57,932 nt of DNA. Origin: an uncultured Rubrobacteraceae bacterium. GTDB lineage: Bacteria > Actinomycetota > Rubrobacteria > Rubrobacterales > Rubrobacteraceae. Below the pieces are notes generated by a model. That model made no database searches. It saw nothing but the letters and a program-made list of their open reading frames with translations, and had not been told where the DNA came from. This document shows, one piece after another, positions 28,448 to 39,927 of the stretch. The DNA is taken from positions 1 to 57,932 of the forward strand of contig CADCVH010000131.1 of the NCBI GenBank assembly GCA_902806085.1, read 5' to 3'. Numbering within the stretch: position 1 is the stretch's first letter; each line of letters opens with the position of its first letter. The position numbers were made by a program, and so were the translations under genes.

Positions 28448-28477
28448 ACCGAACCTTTCTACCCGATAACTGCCCGC

Positions 28478-28506
28478 AATATACTCTTGTGGGTAAAAAC
28501 TTTCAA
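28478..28506 (-). promoter_or_regulatory. Promoter of the nuo operon
   Basis: Minus strand TTGAAA (28501-28506), 17-base spacer, TATATT (28478-28483). Both boxes are close to the housekeeping consensus. Transcription would begin near 28470, giving a leader of about 23 bases before the nuoA TTG. It lies back to back with the ferredoxin promoter, about 120 bases apart. Confidence 0.75.
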
Positions 28507-28626
28507 GGAGTAACTAAGCGTAGCAAACGACGATTAAGTACCGTCGTCGACGTTCCTTTAGAAGGGCGTAGGAATCCCGTCCTCAGCGGCTCTTGCCGTT
28601 GCGGCCGGCGACGATCCCCCCATCCG

Positions 28627-28654
28627 TTGACAGGGGGTGTGCGTTGGTTAGACT
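28627..28654 (+). promoter_or_regulatory. Promoter of the ferredoxin / RnfC-like operon
   Basis: TTGACA (28627-28632, perfect -35), 16-base spacer, TAGACT (28649-28654). The start would be near 28661, about 32 bases before the GTG of the ferredoxin gene. AGAAGGGA near 28680 serves as the ribosome binding site. The strong match suggests steady, high expression divergent from nuo. Confidence 0.7.
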
Positions 28655-28692
28655 GGATACAAGGGTTCTCGGAGGCGAGAAGGGATATTTTA

Positions 28693-28959
28693 GTGGCCTA
28701 CGTCATAACCGAAGCGTGTATCGGCACGAAGAACACGGCTTGCGTGGGGGCATGCCCGGTCGACTGCATCTACGACGCCGACGACCACTTCGTGATCAAC
28801 CCCGCCGAGTGCATCGACTGCTCGATGTGCATGCCCGAATGCCCGGTGGAGGCCATCTACCCCGGCGACGAAGTGCCCGAGGACATGCAGCACTACGTGA
28901 GCAAGGCCGCCGAGTTCGACTACTCGACGACCGCACCGGGCGTCGAGGTCAATCCGTAG
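28693..28959 (+). CDS. 7Fe-type ferredoxin ([3Fe-4S][4Fe-4S])
   Basis: An 88-residue acidic electron carrier. It starts AYVITEACIGTKNTACV. Cluster cysteines are Cys9, Cys17, Cys21 and Cys25 in the first half, with the long CX7CX3CP spacing typical of the 3Fe site, and Cys40, Cys43, Cys46 and Cys50 (CIDCSMCMPECP) in the second half. This is the Thermus/Mycobacterium FdxA pattern. The GTG at 28693 behind AGAAGGGA is the start. It is the first gene of a two-gene operon with the RnfC-like protein and is divergent from nuo, suggesting it carries electrons to or from complex I. Confidence 0.93.
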   Translation: MAYVITEACIGTKNTACVGACPVDCIYDADDHFVINPAECIDCSMCMPECPVEAIYPGDEVPEDMQHYVSKAAEFDYSTTAPGVEVNP

Positions 28960-28984
28960 GACGAACGTCCGGGGGCGGGGGATC

Positions 28985-30145
28985 ATGGCCGAAATAAAGC
29001 AGCGCAGCCTCGAAGAGGTCAAGACCCTTAGCGTCGAGGAGGCCGTGGAGATCATGCGCCAGGCAGGCATCGTCGGCGCGGGCGGCGGCGGTTTCCCGAC
29101 CTACTTCAAGTACAAGTCTCCCCTGCCGCACCTGATCGTCAACGCCACCGAGAGCGAGCCCGGTTACTGGGGGGACAAGCTCCTGCACAAAGAGCACCTC
29201 GACGAGTTCCTCCAGCTCTTCGACGCCTTGAAGACGGTCTTCGGGTTCGAGCAGATCTCCATGGGCGTCCACGAGAAGGACCGGGAGTGGTTCGCCGACT
29301 ACGCCGAGCACGCCGGCGACGGCGTCTTCGACATCCGCTACGTGCCGAACACGTACGCGCTGGGCGAAGAGAAAACGCTCGTCAAGCACGCCACCGACGC
29401 CAGGGTGCCCCGGTTCGTGGACACCCCGGACGGCATAAGGCGCCCCGGGATGCCGCCGGACGTCGGCAAGGTCATCAACAACACGGAGACCTTGCTAAAC
29501 GTCTACAACGCGCTCTTCCTCGGCAAACCCCTTACCACCAAGTTCTTCACCCTCTACGGCGAGGAAATCGAGACGAACGTCTACGAAACGCCGATAGGCG
29601 CCGCGGTGAGCGAGGTCCTGAAGATCGCGGGCCTGGGCCTGGAGGATTCTGGCCACCTCTCGGTCCTGGACGGTGGGCCCTACCTCCACGACGTCAGCAT
29701 CGAGGCCGTGGGCGAGGGCGACGCCTACGTGCGCCGGATGACCAACGCCCTCTTCCTGATCCCGCGTGGCCGGCAGGGCAAGGAGTACGCCAACATAGAG
29801 ACGGAATGCCCCGAAGACGGCATCGTCTCCCTGGTCGGCAAGATCTCGGGCGTGGACCTCCCCTTAGGCGGCGGCCTGTTAAAGCCGGCCACGCCGCTCG
29901 TCTGCGAAGGCGACGAGGTGGAGTACGGGCAGAAGATAGGAGAGCCGGTTGACGAGGGCTTCTCCATCGGCGTCTGGGCGAGCGTGGGGGGCGCAATCTC
30001 CACTATAGAGAACGACATCGTCGCCATCTCGGGCGGCGCGATTCCCCAGGAGGATGCTGAAGCCGAGGCCGAGGCGACGATGGCCGGCGGCGCGTCACCC
30101 CGCGGCGAGGCCGAGCCTTTCCGGGAGGCCGACTCGAGCAAATAG
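28985..30145 (+). CDS. RnfC/PduS-like NuoF-fold protein without Fe-S cysteines
   Basis: A 386-residue protein. Residues 28-190 form a NuoF/RnfC-type FMN/NAD fold: GAGGGGFPTYFKY (31-43), VNATESEPGYWGDK, GEEKTL (127-132), and GMPPDVGKVINNTETLLNVY (155-174). An SLBB-like segment follows (180-260). Residues 295-345 form the RnfC-type barrel hybrid (LLKPATPLVCEGDEVEYGQK). In RnfC, PduS and NuoF a cysteine-rich Fe-S part is present; here the only cysteines are Cys275 and Cys307, so no cluster can form. The tail is acidic and low-complexity. Its operon partner is a ferredoxin, which may supply the missing Fe-S centres. Function is unproven: possibly NAD(P)H or flavin electron input to complex I. Confidence 0.75.
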   Translation: MAEIKQRSLEEVKTLSVEEAVEIMRQAGIVGAGGGGFPTYFKYKSPLPHLIVNATESEPGYWGDKLLHKEHLDEFLQLFDALKTVFGFEQISMGVHEKDREWFADYAEHAGDGVFDIRYVPNTYALGEEKTLVKHATDARVPRFVDTPDGIRRPGMPPDVGKVINNTETLLNVYNALFLGKPLTTKFFTLYGEEIETNVYETPIGAAVSEVLKIAGLGLEDSGHLSVLDGGPYLHDVSIEAVGEGDAYVRRMTNALFLIPRGRQGKEYANIETECPEDGIVSLVGKISGVDLPLGGGLLKPATPLVCEGDEVEYGQKIGEPVDEGFSIGVWASVGGAISTIENDIVAISGGAIPQEDAEAEAEATMAGGASPRGEAEPFREADSSK

Positions 30146-30194
30146 GCTCCAGGGGTAGTCGGCGGGGTGGGGTCCCGACGTACACGCCCATCAC

Positions 30195-30222
30195 GAGCTC
30201 AAAGCCTCCGAAGGAGGGGAGC
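30195..30222. terminator. Possible bidirectional terminator hairpin
   Basis: An imperfect hairpin in the 94 bases between the convergent RnfC-like gene and the M20 peptidase gene: GAGCTC, a bulge, CCTCC, loop GAA, GGAGG, then GAGCTC. There is no T-run on either side. It may end both transcripts or only stabilise the 3' ends. Confidence 0.45.
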
Positions 30223-30239
30223 TCGAACCTGATACCTCC

Positions 30240-31394
30240 TTACCGACGGCTCTTGCCGTTGCGGCCGACGATCTGGACGAACTGCACGATCATCTGCCGG
30301 TAGGTTTCTAGGGTGCCGGTGACGACATACTCGCTGGGGCCGTGGTGGCCGCCGCCGACGGGCCCGAACTCCACGCCCGGCACCCCGGCCCGCTGGAAGT
30401 AGACGATGTCGCTCGCCCCGTGGCGCCCGACGCCCACCGGGTTTCCGTGGAAGTGGCGGGCGGCGACCTCGCGCAGGGTCTTCACGTAGGGGTTGGCGCG
30501 GGAGACGTAGGCGGGCTCGCGGCCGGACAGGATCTCGACCTCGGCGGGAAGGTCTACCGACCGGATCTGGCGCGCTATCTCCTTCGGGTCCTGGCCGGGC
30601 AGGTAGCGGATGTCCAGGTCGTAGGTGCAGCGGTCCGGGACGCGGTTGAGCACGTCGCCCCCGATGATCCTGGCGAGGTTGACGCTCGGGTACGGGAAGA
30701 GGTCCGACCTCTCGGCGGCGAACGGCAGCTCCAGAACCCGGCGGTAGTGCTCGTAGGCGAGAAGTGCCGCGTTCTTGCCGAGCCAGGGCTGGGAGCCGTG
30801 GGCGCTCTTGCCCCGCAGCGTTACGCGCAGGTCGAGCACGCCCTTCGCCTGGGTTCCGATGTGGAAGTCCGTGGGCTCCCCCGTGATGAGGAAGTCCCCG
30901 ACGTGGCCGTGCCCGATCAGGACCTCCGCCCCGTTCGGACCGCCGTGCTCCTGCTCCTCGTCCGGCACGATAAGAAGCTCCACGGTCGCCTCGCAGCCGA
31001 CCGACCGCAAGTCCTCGACGGCGTACATCATCGCCGCCAAGGCGCCCTTCATGTCGTAGACGCCGCGGCCGTAGAGCTCCTCGTGTTCCTCGCGCGCCTC
31101 GAACTGGCCCTCTTCCCCTGGAACCACGTCCACGTGGCCGTGGAGCAGGATCCTCGGCTCCCCCGAACCGACGCGCACGACGAGCGAGGTCAGCTCACCC
31201 TTGGAGCCCGCGCCACCGTACCGGATGGTCTCCAGCCCCCGAGCCCCGAACCACCCGTTTATAAAGTCCATCGCGGACAGGGCAACGCCCGGCGTATACG
31301 ACCTGTAGCGGACGAGCTGCCGGGTAAGGGCGAGCACCTCCGTACTATTCTCCACTACCGCCAGATCCCGCCTCCAGAGCGCCTCGGCATTCAA
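30240..31394 (-). CDS. M20 family metallopeptidase (ArgE/DapE/ACY1-like)
   Basis: A 384-residue zinc-dependent amidohydrolase or peptidase of the cytoplasm. Metal ligands sit in LLHGHVDVVP, GRGVYDMKG, DEEQEHGG and TGEPTD, with a dimerisation domain inserted (about 185-290) and a final histidine in VGGGHHGPSEY. The family includes succinyl-diaminopimelate desuccinylase and acetylornithine deacetylase; the substrate here is not evident. The start is uncertain: TTG at 31394, 7 bases after a TAGACT box (possible leaderless start), or a GTG at about 31355 behind GGAGGCGGG. Confidence 0.85.
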   Translation of the reverse strand: MNAEALWRRDLAVVENSTEVLALTRQLVRYRSYTPGVALSAMDFINGWFGARGLETIRYGGAGSKGELTSLVVRVGSGEPRILLHGHVDVVPGEEGQFEAREEHEELYGRGVYDMKGALAAMMYAVEDLRSVGCEATVELLIVPDEEQEHGGPNGAEVLIGHGHVGDFLITGEPTDFHIGTQAKGVLDLRVTLRGKSAHGSQPWLGKNAALLAYEHYRRVLELPFAAERSDLFPYPSVNLARIIGGDVLNRVPDRCTYDLDIRYLPGQDPKEIARQIRSVDLPAEVEILSGREPAYVSRANPYVKTLREVAARHFHGNPVGVGRHGASDIVYFQRAGVPGVEFGPVGGGHHGPSEYVVTGTLETYRQMIVQFVQIVGRNGKSRR

Positions 31395-31497
31395 CGACGA
31401 GAGTCTACTCTATCTGCAGGACGGTATGCGAATCGAAGGCACCGCCAGCACTTGGACTCTTCGGCCGAAAATGCCGGGGGCGAAGCCCGCGAAACAG

Positions 31498-31558
31498 GCC
31501 GAAGCGTGCTGAAAGACGCAAAGCGCCGCGCTGAAAGCCGGCGGAGCCGGGGCGTGCT
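31498..31558. repeat. Dispersed GC-rich repeat between murA and the M20 gene
   Basis: Two related units in tandem (31498-31519 and 31530-31558), each built from GCC/TGAAAG and GGCGTGCT-like parts and related to the elements at 9159-9196, 16123-16153 and 56191-56218. The right end touches the murA stop codon. The region 31395-31556 otherwise shows no gene. Confidence 0.6.
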
Positions 31559-32846
31559 AAGAAGCCACCGGCGCGCCGGCCTCGAAGGCCACGGTCGCCC
31601 CGAGGGCGGTTAGCTTCTCTTCGAAGAGCTCGTAGCCGCGCAGGATGTGGTTGGCCCCGTCCACGACCGTTGTGCCGTCGGCGGTAAGGCCGGCCATGAC
31701 GAGGGCGGCGCCGCCGCGGAGGTCCGGCGACTGGACGATGGTGCCCGCGAGCCGGCGCGGGCCGCGCACGAGCGCCCGGTGGCCGCCGAACAGGTCTATG
31801 CCTGCGTCCATCCGGTTGAGCTCTTCGGCGACCTGCAGACGGTTCTCGTAGACGTTCTCCGTCAGGATCGAGGTCCCCGACACCTGGGTGAGTAGCACGA
31901 GCATCTGGGCCTGCAAGTCCGTCGCGAAACCGGGAAACGGCAACGTCGAGACGTCCACGCCGGCGAGAACGGCCGGGTCCCCGACCCGCGCCCGGATACC
32001 CGGCGTGCCGGGGGAGGCTTCGATCTCCACGCCCATCTCCCGGAGCTTGTCCAACTCCATCTTGAGGTGCTCGGGCGCGGCGTTCTTGACGAACACGTCC
32101 CCGCCGGTCGCCGCGGCGGCCATCAGGAACGTCCCGGCCTCGATGCGGTCCGGCATGACGGTCCACTCGGTCGGCGCCAGCTCGTCCACGCCCTCGATGA
32201 CGACGCGTCCCGTGCCCGCGCCCATCACGCTCGCGCCCATCGCGTTCAGCATGTCCGCGATGGCCACGATCTCGGGCTCCCTGGCGGCGTTCTCGATGAT
32301 GGTCATACCCTCCGCGAGCACGGAGGCCATCATCACGTTCTCGGTGGCCCCGACGCTCGGGTACTCGAAGATGATCTCCGTCCCCTTGAGCCCCCCAGGC
32401 GCCGTCGCCTTGATGAAACCGTGGTCGAGCTCCACGTCCGCCCCGAGCCGCCTGAGCCCGTCCACGTGGAAGTTGAACTTCCGAAGCCCTAAGTTGCACC
32501 CGCCGGGCGCCGAAACCTCGGCCTGCCCGAACCGCGCGACGAGCGGGCCGAGCACCACGAGGCTCGCCCTCATCTGGCGCACGAGCTCGTAGGGTGCCGT
32601 GTAGGAATCGACGCTGGACGCGTCTATCTCCAGCGTGTGCCCGGAAAAGGAGGTCTTGACCCCGAGCTCGTCGAGCAACGAGATCATGGTCCAGACGTCC
32701 TTGATGCGCGGTACGCCGTGCAGGACGGTCTTGCCCGGCGCGAGAAGCGCCGCGGCCACGAACTTCAGGGCCGCGTTCTTGGCCCCCGAAACCTCGACCT
32801 CGCCGTTTAGCCGCGCCCCGCCCTCGACGTAGAACCTCTCGGACAC
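31557..32846 (-). CDS. murA: UDP-N-acetylglucosamine 1-carboxyvinyltransferase
   Basis: A 429-residue enzyme for the first committed step of peptidoglycan synthesis, transferring enolpyruvate from PEP to UDP-GlcNAc in the cytoplasm. VSGAKNAALKF near residue 20 is the substrate lysine-asparagine motif. The active-site cysteine is in APGGCNLGLRKF (near residue 117), so fosfomycin sensitivity would be expected from the residue. Length is normal. It follows the atp operon by 116 bases, a spacing that would allow its own promoter. MurA near atpC is common in Gram-positive bacteria. Confidence 0.96.
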   Translation of the reverse strand: MSERFYVEGGARLNGEVEVSGAKNAALKFVAAALLAPGKTVLHGVPRIKDVWTMISLLDELGVKTSFSGHTLEIDASSVDSYTAPYELVRQMRASLVVLGPLVARFGQAEVSAPGGCNLGLRKFNFHVDGLRRLGADVELDHGFIKATAPGGLKGTEIIFEYPSVGATENVMMASVLAEGMTIIENAAREPEIVAIADMLNAMGASVMGAGTGRVVIEGVDELAPTEWTVMPDRIEAGTFLMAAAATGGDVFVKNAAPEHLKMELDKLREMGVEIEASPGTPGIRARVGDPAVLAGVDVSTLPFPGFATDLQAQMLVLLTQVSGTSILTENVYENRLQVAEELNRMDAGIDLFGGHRALVRGPRRLAGTIVQSPDLRGGAALVMAGLTADGTTVVDGANHILRGYELFEEKLTALGATVAFEAGAPVAS

Positions 32847-32962
32847 CGGTCCCCCTCTGTGTCTCCCGAACTGTATGCCCTCGAAGGGCTATCTCGTAGC
32901 CACACTATGCCCGCGTAATGTCACAAAGTGGTTACAACCGCGTTAAGTCTCTTTGGGCGGCC

Positions 32963-33418
32963 CTAGCCTTGCCCGTACCGGCCGGCCACGCGCATGAGAT
33001 TCTCCCCCATCCTGCGCTTGCGGTCGATCTCGGCCCGGACCCTTTCACGATCTTCGTCGTCTTCGGAGATCTCCGAGAGCTCGCGCTCGGCCTCCTCGAC
33101 CTGGTTGCCGGCGGCTTCGACATCGATCTCGCCCGCCTCGACGGCCTCTTCGACCAGGATCTGGACGAGGTTCTCCGCCACCTTGAAGAAGCCGTCTGAG
33201 GTGGCGAAGACGTGCAGCTCCTCGCCCTCCCTGATGCGGACGTCCCCGACCTCGGCGGTGGAGACGAGCGGGGCGTGATCCACCATCACCCCGACGTCCC
33301 CGTCGGCTATGCGGGCCATGACGAGGTTGGCCTCCCCGTCGTAGACCATCCTCTCGGGCGTGATGATCCGGCAGAAAAGTGTCCGGCCCCCGCCCCCCTG
33401 CCCGCGGTCCTCCGACAA
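32963..33418 (-). CDS. atpC: ATP synthase epsilon subunit
   Basis: A 151-residue central-stalk subunit. The beta-sandwich domain (FCRIITPERMVYDGEANLVMAR, in parts) has the family block GDVGVMVDHAPLVS, followed by a C-terminal helical hairpin (VEAAGNQVEEAERELSEI), which in other bacteria inhibits ATP hydrolysis. About 12 extra residues precede the domain. The TTG start comes one base after the atpD stop (TAGGTTG). It is the last gene of the operon. Confidence 0.95.
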   Translation of the reverse strand: MSEDRGQGGGGRTLFCRIITPERMVYDGEANLVMARIADGDVGVMVDHAPLVSTAEVGDVRIREGEELHVFATSDGFFKVAENLVQILVEEAVEAGEIDVEAAGNQVEEAERELSEISEDDEDRERVRAEIDRKRRMGENLMRVAGRYGQG

Positions 33419-33419
33419 C

Positions 33420-36102
<2,683 letters not shown>

Positions 36103-36105
36103 ACC

Positions 36106-37707
36106 CTAGCTCCCCTCGTCCTCGGCGCCGTTCGATTCGCCGCCGGAAGATCCGTTGGCGCTCGCGTCGACGATGCTGCCCGTCTGGGGCTCGTAGTTCT
36201 CGTTGAAGCGGCCGGTGGCCTCCTTCAGGTTCTCGCGCGTCTCGTCGGAGACCTGCTGCTCCTCGCGGATGGAGTCGAGGATCCCGCCGTGGCTGTCGCG
36301 CAGGTAGTCGCGGTACTGGGCCTCCCAGTCCGGGACGTCGTCCGTCCCCACCTCGTCGAGGTAGCCGTTGGCGGCGGCGAAGATCACCGCGACCTGCTCC
36401 TCCACGGGTATCGGCTCGCGCTCGTTCTGCTTGAGCATGGCCGTGAGGCGCTCGCCGCGGTTGAGGGTCTGCTGGGTGGCCCTATCGAGGTCGCTGCCGA
36501 ATTGGGCGAAGCTCGCAAGCTCCTGGTACTGGTTGAGGTCCAAACGGAGGGTACCGGCCACGCTCTTCATGGCCTTGATCTGGGCCGACGAGCCCACGCG
36601 GCTCACGGAGTTGCCCGTGTCGATAGCCGGCCGCTGGCCCGCGTTGAAGAGGTCCGAGTCGAGGAAGATCTGTCCGTCGGTGATCGAGATGACGTTGGTC
36701 GGGATGTACGACGAGATGTCCCCGGCCTTCGTCTCGACGACCGGCAGCGCCGTAAGCGAGCCGCCACCGGCGGCGTCGGAGAGCTTGGCCGCCCGCTCCA
36801 GGAGGCGCGAGTGCAGGTAGAACACGTCGCCGGGGTAGGCCTCGCGGCCCGGCGGGCGCCTGAGCAGCAGCATCATCTGCCGGTAGGCGACGGCGTGCTT
36901 GGAGAGGTCGTCGTAGATCACGAGGGCGTCCTCGCCGCGGTTCATGAAGTACTCGCCGATGGCGCACCCCGCGTAGGGGGCCAGGTACTGGAGCGTCGCG
37001 GACTGCGAGGCCGAGGCGTTCACGATGGTCGTGTAGTCCATGGCGCCGGCCTCCTCGAGCGAGGAGACGATGCCGGCGACCGAGGAGTCCTTCTGGCCGA
37101 TGGAGACGTAGATGCACCTCACGCCTTGGCCGGCCTGGTTGATGATCGCGTCTATAAGGATCGAGGTCTTGCCCGTCTTGCGGTCCCCGATCACGAGCTC
37201 GCGCTGCCCGCGGCCTATCGGGATCATCGCGTCTATGGCCTTAACACCCGTCTGGAGCGGCTGCTTTACGGGCTGGCGCTTGATGATGCCCGGCGCCACG
37301 ACCTCGACCGGGACCTGCTCCTCGGCCTCGATCTCGCCCTTACCGTCCAGCGGACGGCCCAGGGCATCGATCACCCTGCCGAGCACGCCCCCGCCGACCG
37401 GCACGCTCGCCAGGCGCTCCGTGCGCCTGACGACGTTGCCCTCCTGGATGTGGGTGTCGTCGCCGGCGATGATGACGCCGACGTTGTCCTCTTCGAGGTT
37501 GAGGGCGAGGCCCGTGATCTTGTTCCCGCGGCTGTCCTCGAACTCGAGCATCTCCTGGTACATGGCGTTCGTCAGGCCGTGGACGCGCGCGATGCCGTCC
37601 CCGACCTCCAACACCTGCCCGACCTCCTCGGTGCGGACCCGGTTCTCGTAATCGGTTATGGCGCCTTTGAGTATGGAGGAGATCTCCTCCGGCCTGAGCC
37701 TACCCAC
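36106..37707 (-). CDS. atpA: ATP synthase alpha subunit
   Basis: A 533-residue non-catalytic F1 subunit. Walker A is GDRKTGKT, with the family blocks [15 protein letters not shown] (in parts), the alpha signature [17 protein letters not shown] and the C-terminal catch domain. The last 25 residues ([23 protein letters not shown]) form a low-complexity acidic tail beyond the usual end. The GTG start overlaps the atpH TAG stop. Confidence 0.96.
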   Translation of the reverse strand: MGRLRPEEISSILKGAITDYENRVRTEEVGQVLEVGDGIARVHGLTNAMYQEMLEFEDSRGNKITGLALNLEEDNVGVIIAGDDTHIQEGNVVRRTERLASVPVGGGVLGRVIDALGRPLDGKGEIEAEEQVPVEVVAPGIIKRQPVKQPLQTGVKAIDAMIPIGRGQRELVIGDRKTGKTSILIDAIINQAGQGVRCIYVSIGQKDSSVAGIVSSLEEAGAMDYTTIVNASASQSATLQYLAPYAGCAIGEYFMNRGEDALVIYDDLSKHAVAYRQMMLLLRRPPGREAYPGDVFYLHSRLLERAAKLSDAAGGGSLTALPVVETKAGDISSYIPTNVISITDGQIFLDSDLFNAGQRPAIDTGNSVSRVGSSAQIKAMKSVAGTLRLDLNQYQELASFAQFGSDLDRATQQTLNRGERLTAMLKQNEREPIPVEEQVAVIFAAANGYLDEVGTDDVPDWEAQYRDYLRDSHGGILDSIREEQQVSDETRENLKEATGRFNENYEPQTGSIVDASANGSSGGESNGAEDEGS

Positions 37708-38246
37708 TAAACAACACTCCTCTCGAGCATGCCCTCCCGGAGGCTCTCCAACCGCCCCCGGATACTTCCGTCCATCATCTGCCCCCCGAACCGGAAGACC
37801 GCGCCACCCAGAAGATGCGGGTCGACCCGCGTCTCGAGCACGACCTCCCGGCCCTCAAGCACTTTGCCCAGCCGCTCCCTTAGCCGGCCCATCGCGTCTT
37901 CCGAAAGCTCGACCGCGGTCGTAACCTCCACCTCGACGCGGCCCAGGTGTTCTTTGACGAGGTCCTCGTAGCGCCGCGCCACGTCCTCTAGTATATGCTC
38001 GCGCCCGTTGTCTACGAGGATCTTGAGAAAGTTGCGGGTGGAGAGCGTCATGCCCTCGGTGAGGGCGTCTATGGCCCGGCGCTTCTCGCGCTCGGGCACC
38101 TGCCCGCCGTAGAAGAAGAGCCTGAGCTCCTCGCTACCTTCGAGGGCCGCGGAGAACTCGTTCACGTCCTCAAGGACGGCCTCCAGCTCGTCCCTCTCGC
38201 GGGCGGCCTCGAAGAGGGCCTCCGCGTAGGTGGAGGCGGCGCTCAA
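37707..38246 (-). CDS. atpH: ATP synthase delta subunit
   Basis: A 179-residue peripheral-stalk subunit. N-terminal [13 protein letters not shown] and the C-terminal block [31 protein letters not shown] (in parts) are the OSCP/delta signature. The TTG start overlaps the atpF stop by 4 bases (TTGA). Confidence 0.94.
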   Translation of the reverse strand: MSAASTYAEALFEAARERDELEAVLEDVNEFSAALEGSEELRLFFYGGQVPEREKRRAIDALTEGMTLSTRNFLKILVDNGREHILEDVARRYEDLVKEHLGRVEVEVTTAVELSEDAMGRLRERLGKVLEGREVVLETRVDPHLLGGAVFRFGGQMMDGSIRGRLESLREGMLERSVV

Positions 38247-38788
38247 GCGGTCCTGCTCCCGCTGCCCGTCGAGGCCCCGGCCACCTCGGCTTCGAGGTCG
38301 TCGAGGGCCTGGGCCACCAGCCGCTCGTGCTCGTCGTGGTCCACCGTGCGCCCGAGGACCTGCTCGGAGGCCTGTATCACCATCCCGGCCACCTCGCGGC
38401 GGACGTCGCGGATGGCGCTCTCGCGCTCGCGCCCGATCTCGTCGCGGGCCCGCTGGACGATGCGGTCGCCCTCCTCGCGGGCCTCCTTCTTCGTCCGCTC
38501 GCGCTGGGCGTCGGCCTGCTTGCGGGCGTCCTCCAGGATGCGTCGGCCCTCGCCGCGGGCCTCCTCGATCTGGCGCCGGTACTCGGTCAGGAGCTCGCGG
38601 GCTTCTTCCCGCGTCTTCTGCGCCTCGTCAATGGCGCCCTCGATCTCGGCCTGGCGCTTCTGGATCTGGTCCCGGATCGGCGGGTACACGAAGTAGGCGA
38701 CCAGGACCAGCAGGATGGCGAAGGTGATCATCTCCCAGAACAACAGACTGGTGCTGATCAGATCGAAAATGCCCGTTTCGTCCAGCAT
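38243..38788 (-). CDS. atpF: ATP synthase b subunit
   Basis: A 181-residue peripheral-stalk subunit with one N-terminal membrane helix (FWEMITFAILLVLVAYFVY) and a long charged coiled coil (RQAEIEGAIDEAQKTREEA...) that reaches the top of F1. A single b gene is present, so the stalk is probably a homodimer. Start ATG at 38786-38788, 35 bases after atpE. Confidence 0.95.
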   Translation of the reverse strand: MLDETGIFDLISTSLLFWEMITFAILLVLVAYFVYPPIRDQIQKRQAEIEGAIDEAQKTREEARELLTEYRRQIEEARGEGRRILEDARKQADAQRERTKKEAREEGDRIVQRARDEIGRERESAIRDVRREVAGMVIQASEQVLGRTVDHDEHERLVAQALDDLEAEVAGASTGSGSRTA

Positions 38789-38823
38789 ACTTTCTCCTTA
38801 AATCTGCCCCGAACCCTCCCCGA

Positions 38824-39084
38824 CTACGGAAGGATCCCGAGCCCGATGAGCAGCGCGAAGGCCAGGCCGAAGAGCGCCTGCGCCTCGACGAGCCCGATGC
38901 CGACGAAGAGCCACGTCCTCGAGAGCTCGAACGCCTCCGGCTGGCGGTGGATCGAGGCGATGGTCTGCCCGAAGAGGTAGCCCATCCCGATCCCCGACCC
39001 GATCACCGCGGTACCTGCGGCCACGCCGAAGCCTATAGCCAGCAACCCGGCCTCGGGCACCTGCGCGAGCATCATCATGTCCAT
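38824..39084 (-). CDS. atpE: ATP synthase c subunit
   Basis: An 86-residue proteolipid that forms the rotor ring. Helix 1 has the glycine pattern GSGIGMG, the polar loop is RQPE (47-50), and helix 2 carries the ion-binding Glu67 (GLVEAQALFG). The residue after the glutamate is alanine rather than serine or threonine, and helix 1 lacks a clear sodium-site glutamine, so proton coupling is expected. Confidence 0.95.
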   Translation of the reverse strand: MDMMMLAQVPEAGLLAIGFGVAAGTAVIGSGIGMGYLFGQTIASIHRQPEAFELSRTWLFVGIGLVEAQALFGLAFALLIGLGILP

Positions 39085-39135
39085 GTTTTCTGTCTCCTCT
39101 CGTTCACTTGTACGTCCGACGTCTGGCCCTGGTGG

Positions 39136-39927
39136 TTAGTGCTCCTGACGGAACAGGGCGATCTCGATGTAAACCTGCGTAAGGATAGCGAATATGTAAG
39201 CCTGCAACACGGCGACGAATATCTCGAAGGCGTACAGCACGAGCGCCATCGGGACGGAGATCACCGCCATGTACGTGCCGAAGTACAGGATGAAGCTCAG
39301 GAAGATGAAGATGAGCAGATGGCCGGCCAGTATGTTCGCGTAGAGCCGCATCGCCAGCGTGAGCGGCTTGGAGAGCTCGGAGATCCACTCGATAAAGAAC
39401 ATGAACGGCACGAACACGATCTTCAGCGGCAACCCCGGCGGCACGAAGGCCTTCACGTACCCCCCGAGCCCGTTGCGCTGGATGCCGACGAACTGCGTGA
39501 TAAAGAACGTCAGCAGCGCGAGCCCCAACGTGAACGTGATGCTGCTCGTCACGGGGTAGCTGTTGGGGATAAGGCCGATAAGGTTCAGCACCAAAAGAAA
39601 GACGAAGAGCGTGAGCGTGTACGGGAAGAACTTCCTCCCCTCCTCGCCCATCTGCCCGGCGAGGCTGTTGCGGCCGAAGCCGTAGATCTCCTCGACTATG
39701 ACCTGGTACGCCCCCGGCCGGTTCTTGAGCATCCTGCTCCCGACGAACATGAGGAGGAACGTCACCGCCGCCCCGATCCACAAGAACGCCACGGCCTTGG
39801 TGATCGAGATGTCTATCCCCAACAGCGAGAGGTGCACGTACGCGTGCTGCCCGGCCTCGAAGGTGTGGATGATCTCCTCGCGCACCTTCTCCGGACTCAA
39901 CTGACCCAACGTGAGCAAGCCGCTCAA
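39136..39927 (-). CDS. atpB: ATP synthase a subunit
   Basis: A 263-residue stator subunit with the proton half-channels. The essential arginine is in LTLAMRLYANILAGH, with LQAYIFAILTQVYI near the C-terminus. The start is TTG at 39925-39927, overlapping the stop of the AtpI-like gene (TTGA). The gene order atpI-B-E-F-H-A-G-D-C is standard. Confidence 0.95.
   Translation of the reverse strand: MSGLLTLGQLSPEKVREEIIHTFEAGQHAYVHLSLLGIDISITKAVAFLWIGAAVTFLLMFVGSRMLKNRPGAYQVIVEEIYGFGRNSLAGQMGEEGRKFFPYTLTLFVFLLVLNLIGLIPNSYPVTSSITFTLGLALLTFFITQFVGIQRNGLGGYVKAFVPPGLPLKIVFVPFMFFIEWISELSKPLTLAMRLYANILAGHLLIFIFLSFILYFGTYMAVISVPMALVLYAFEIFVAVLQAYIFAILTQVYIEIALFRQEH

Noticed and set aside
28985-30145. Calling the RnfC-like protein NuoF
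   Set aside because: NuoF carries four C-terminal cysteines for a [4Fe-4S] cluster and lacks the barrel hybrid. Here those cysteines are missing and the layout is closer to PduS/RnfC.
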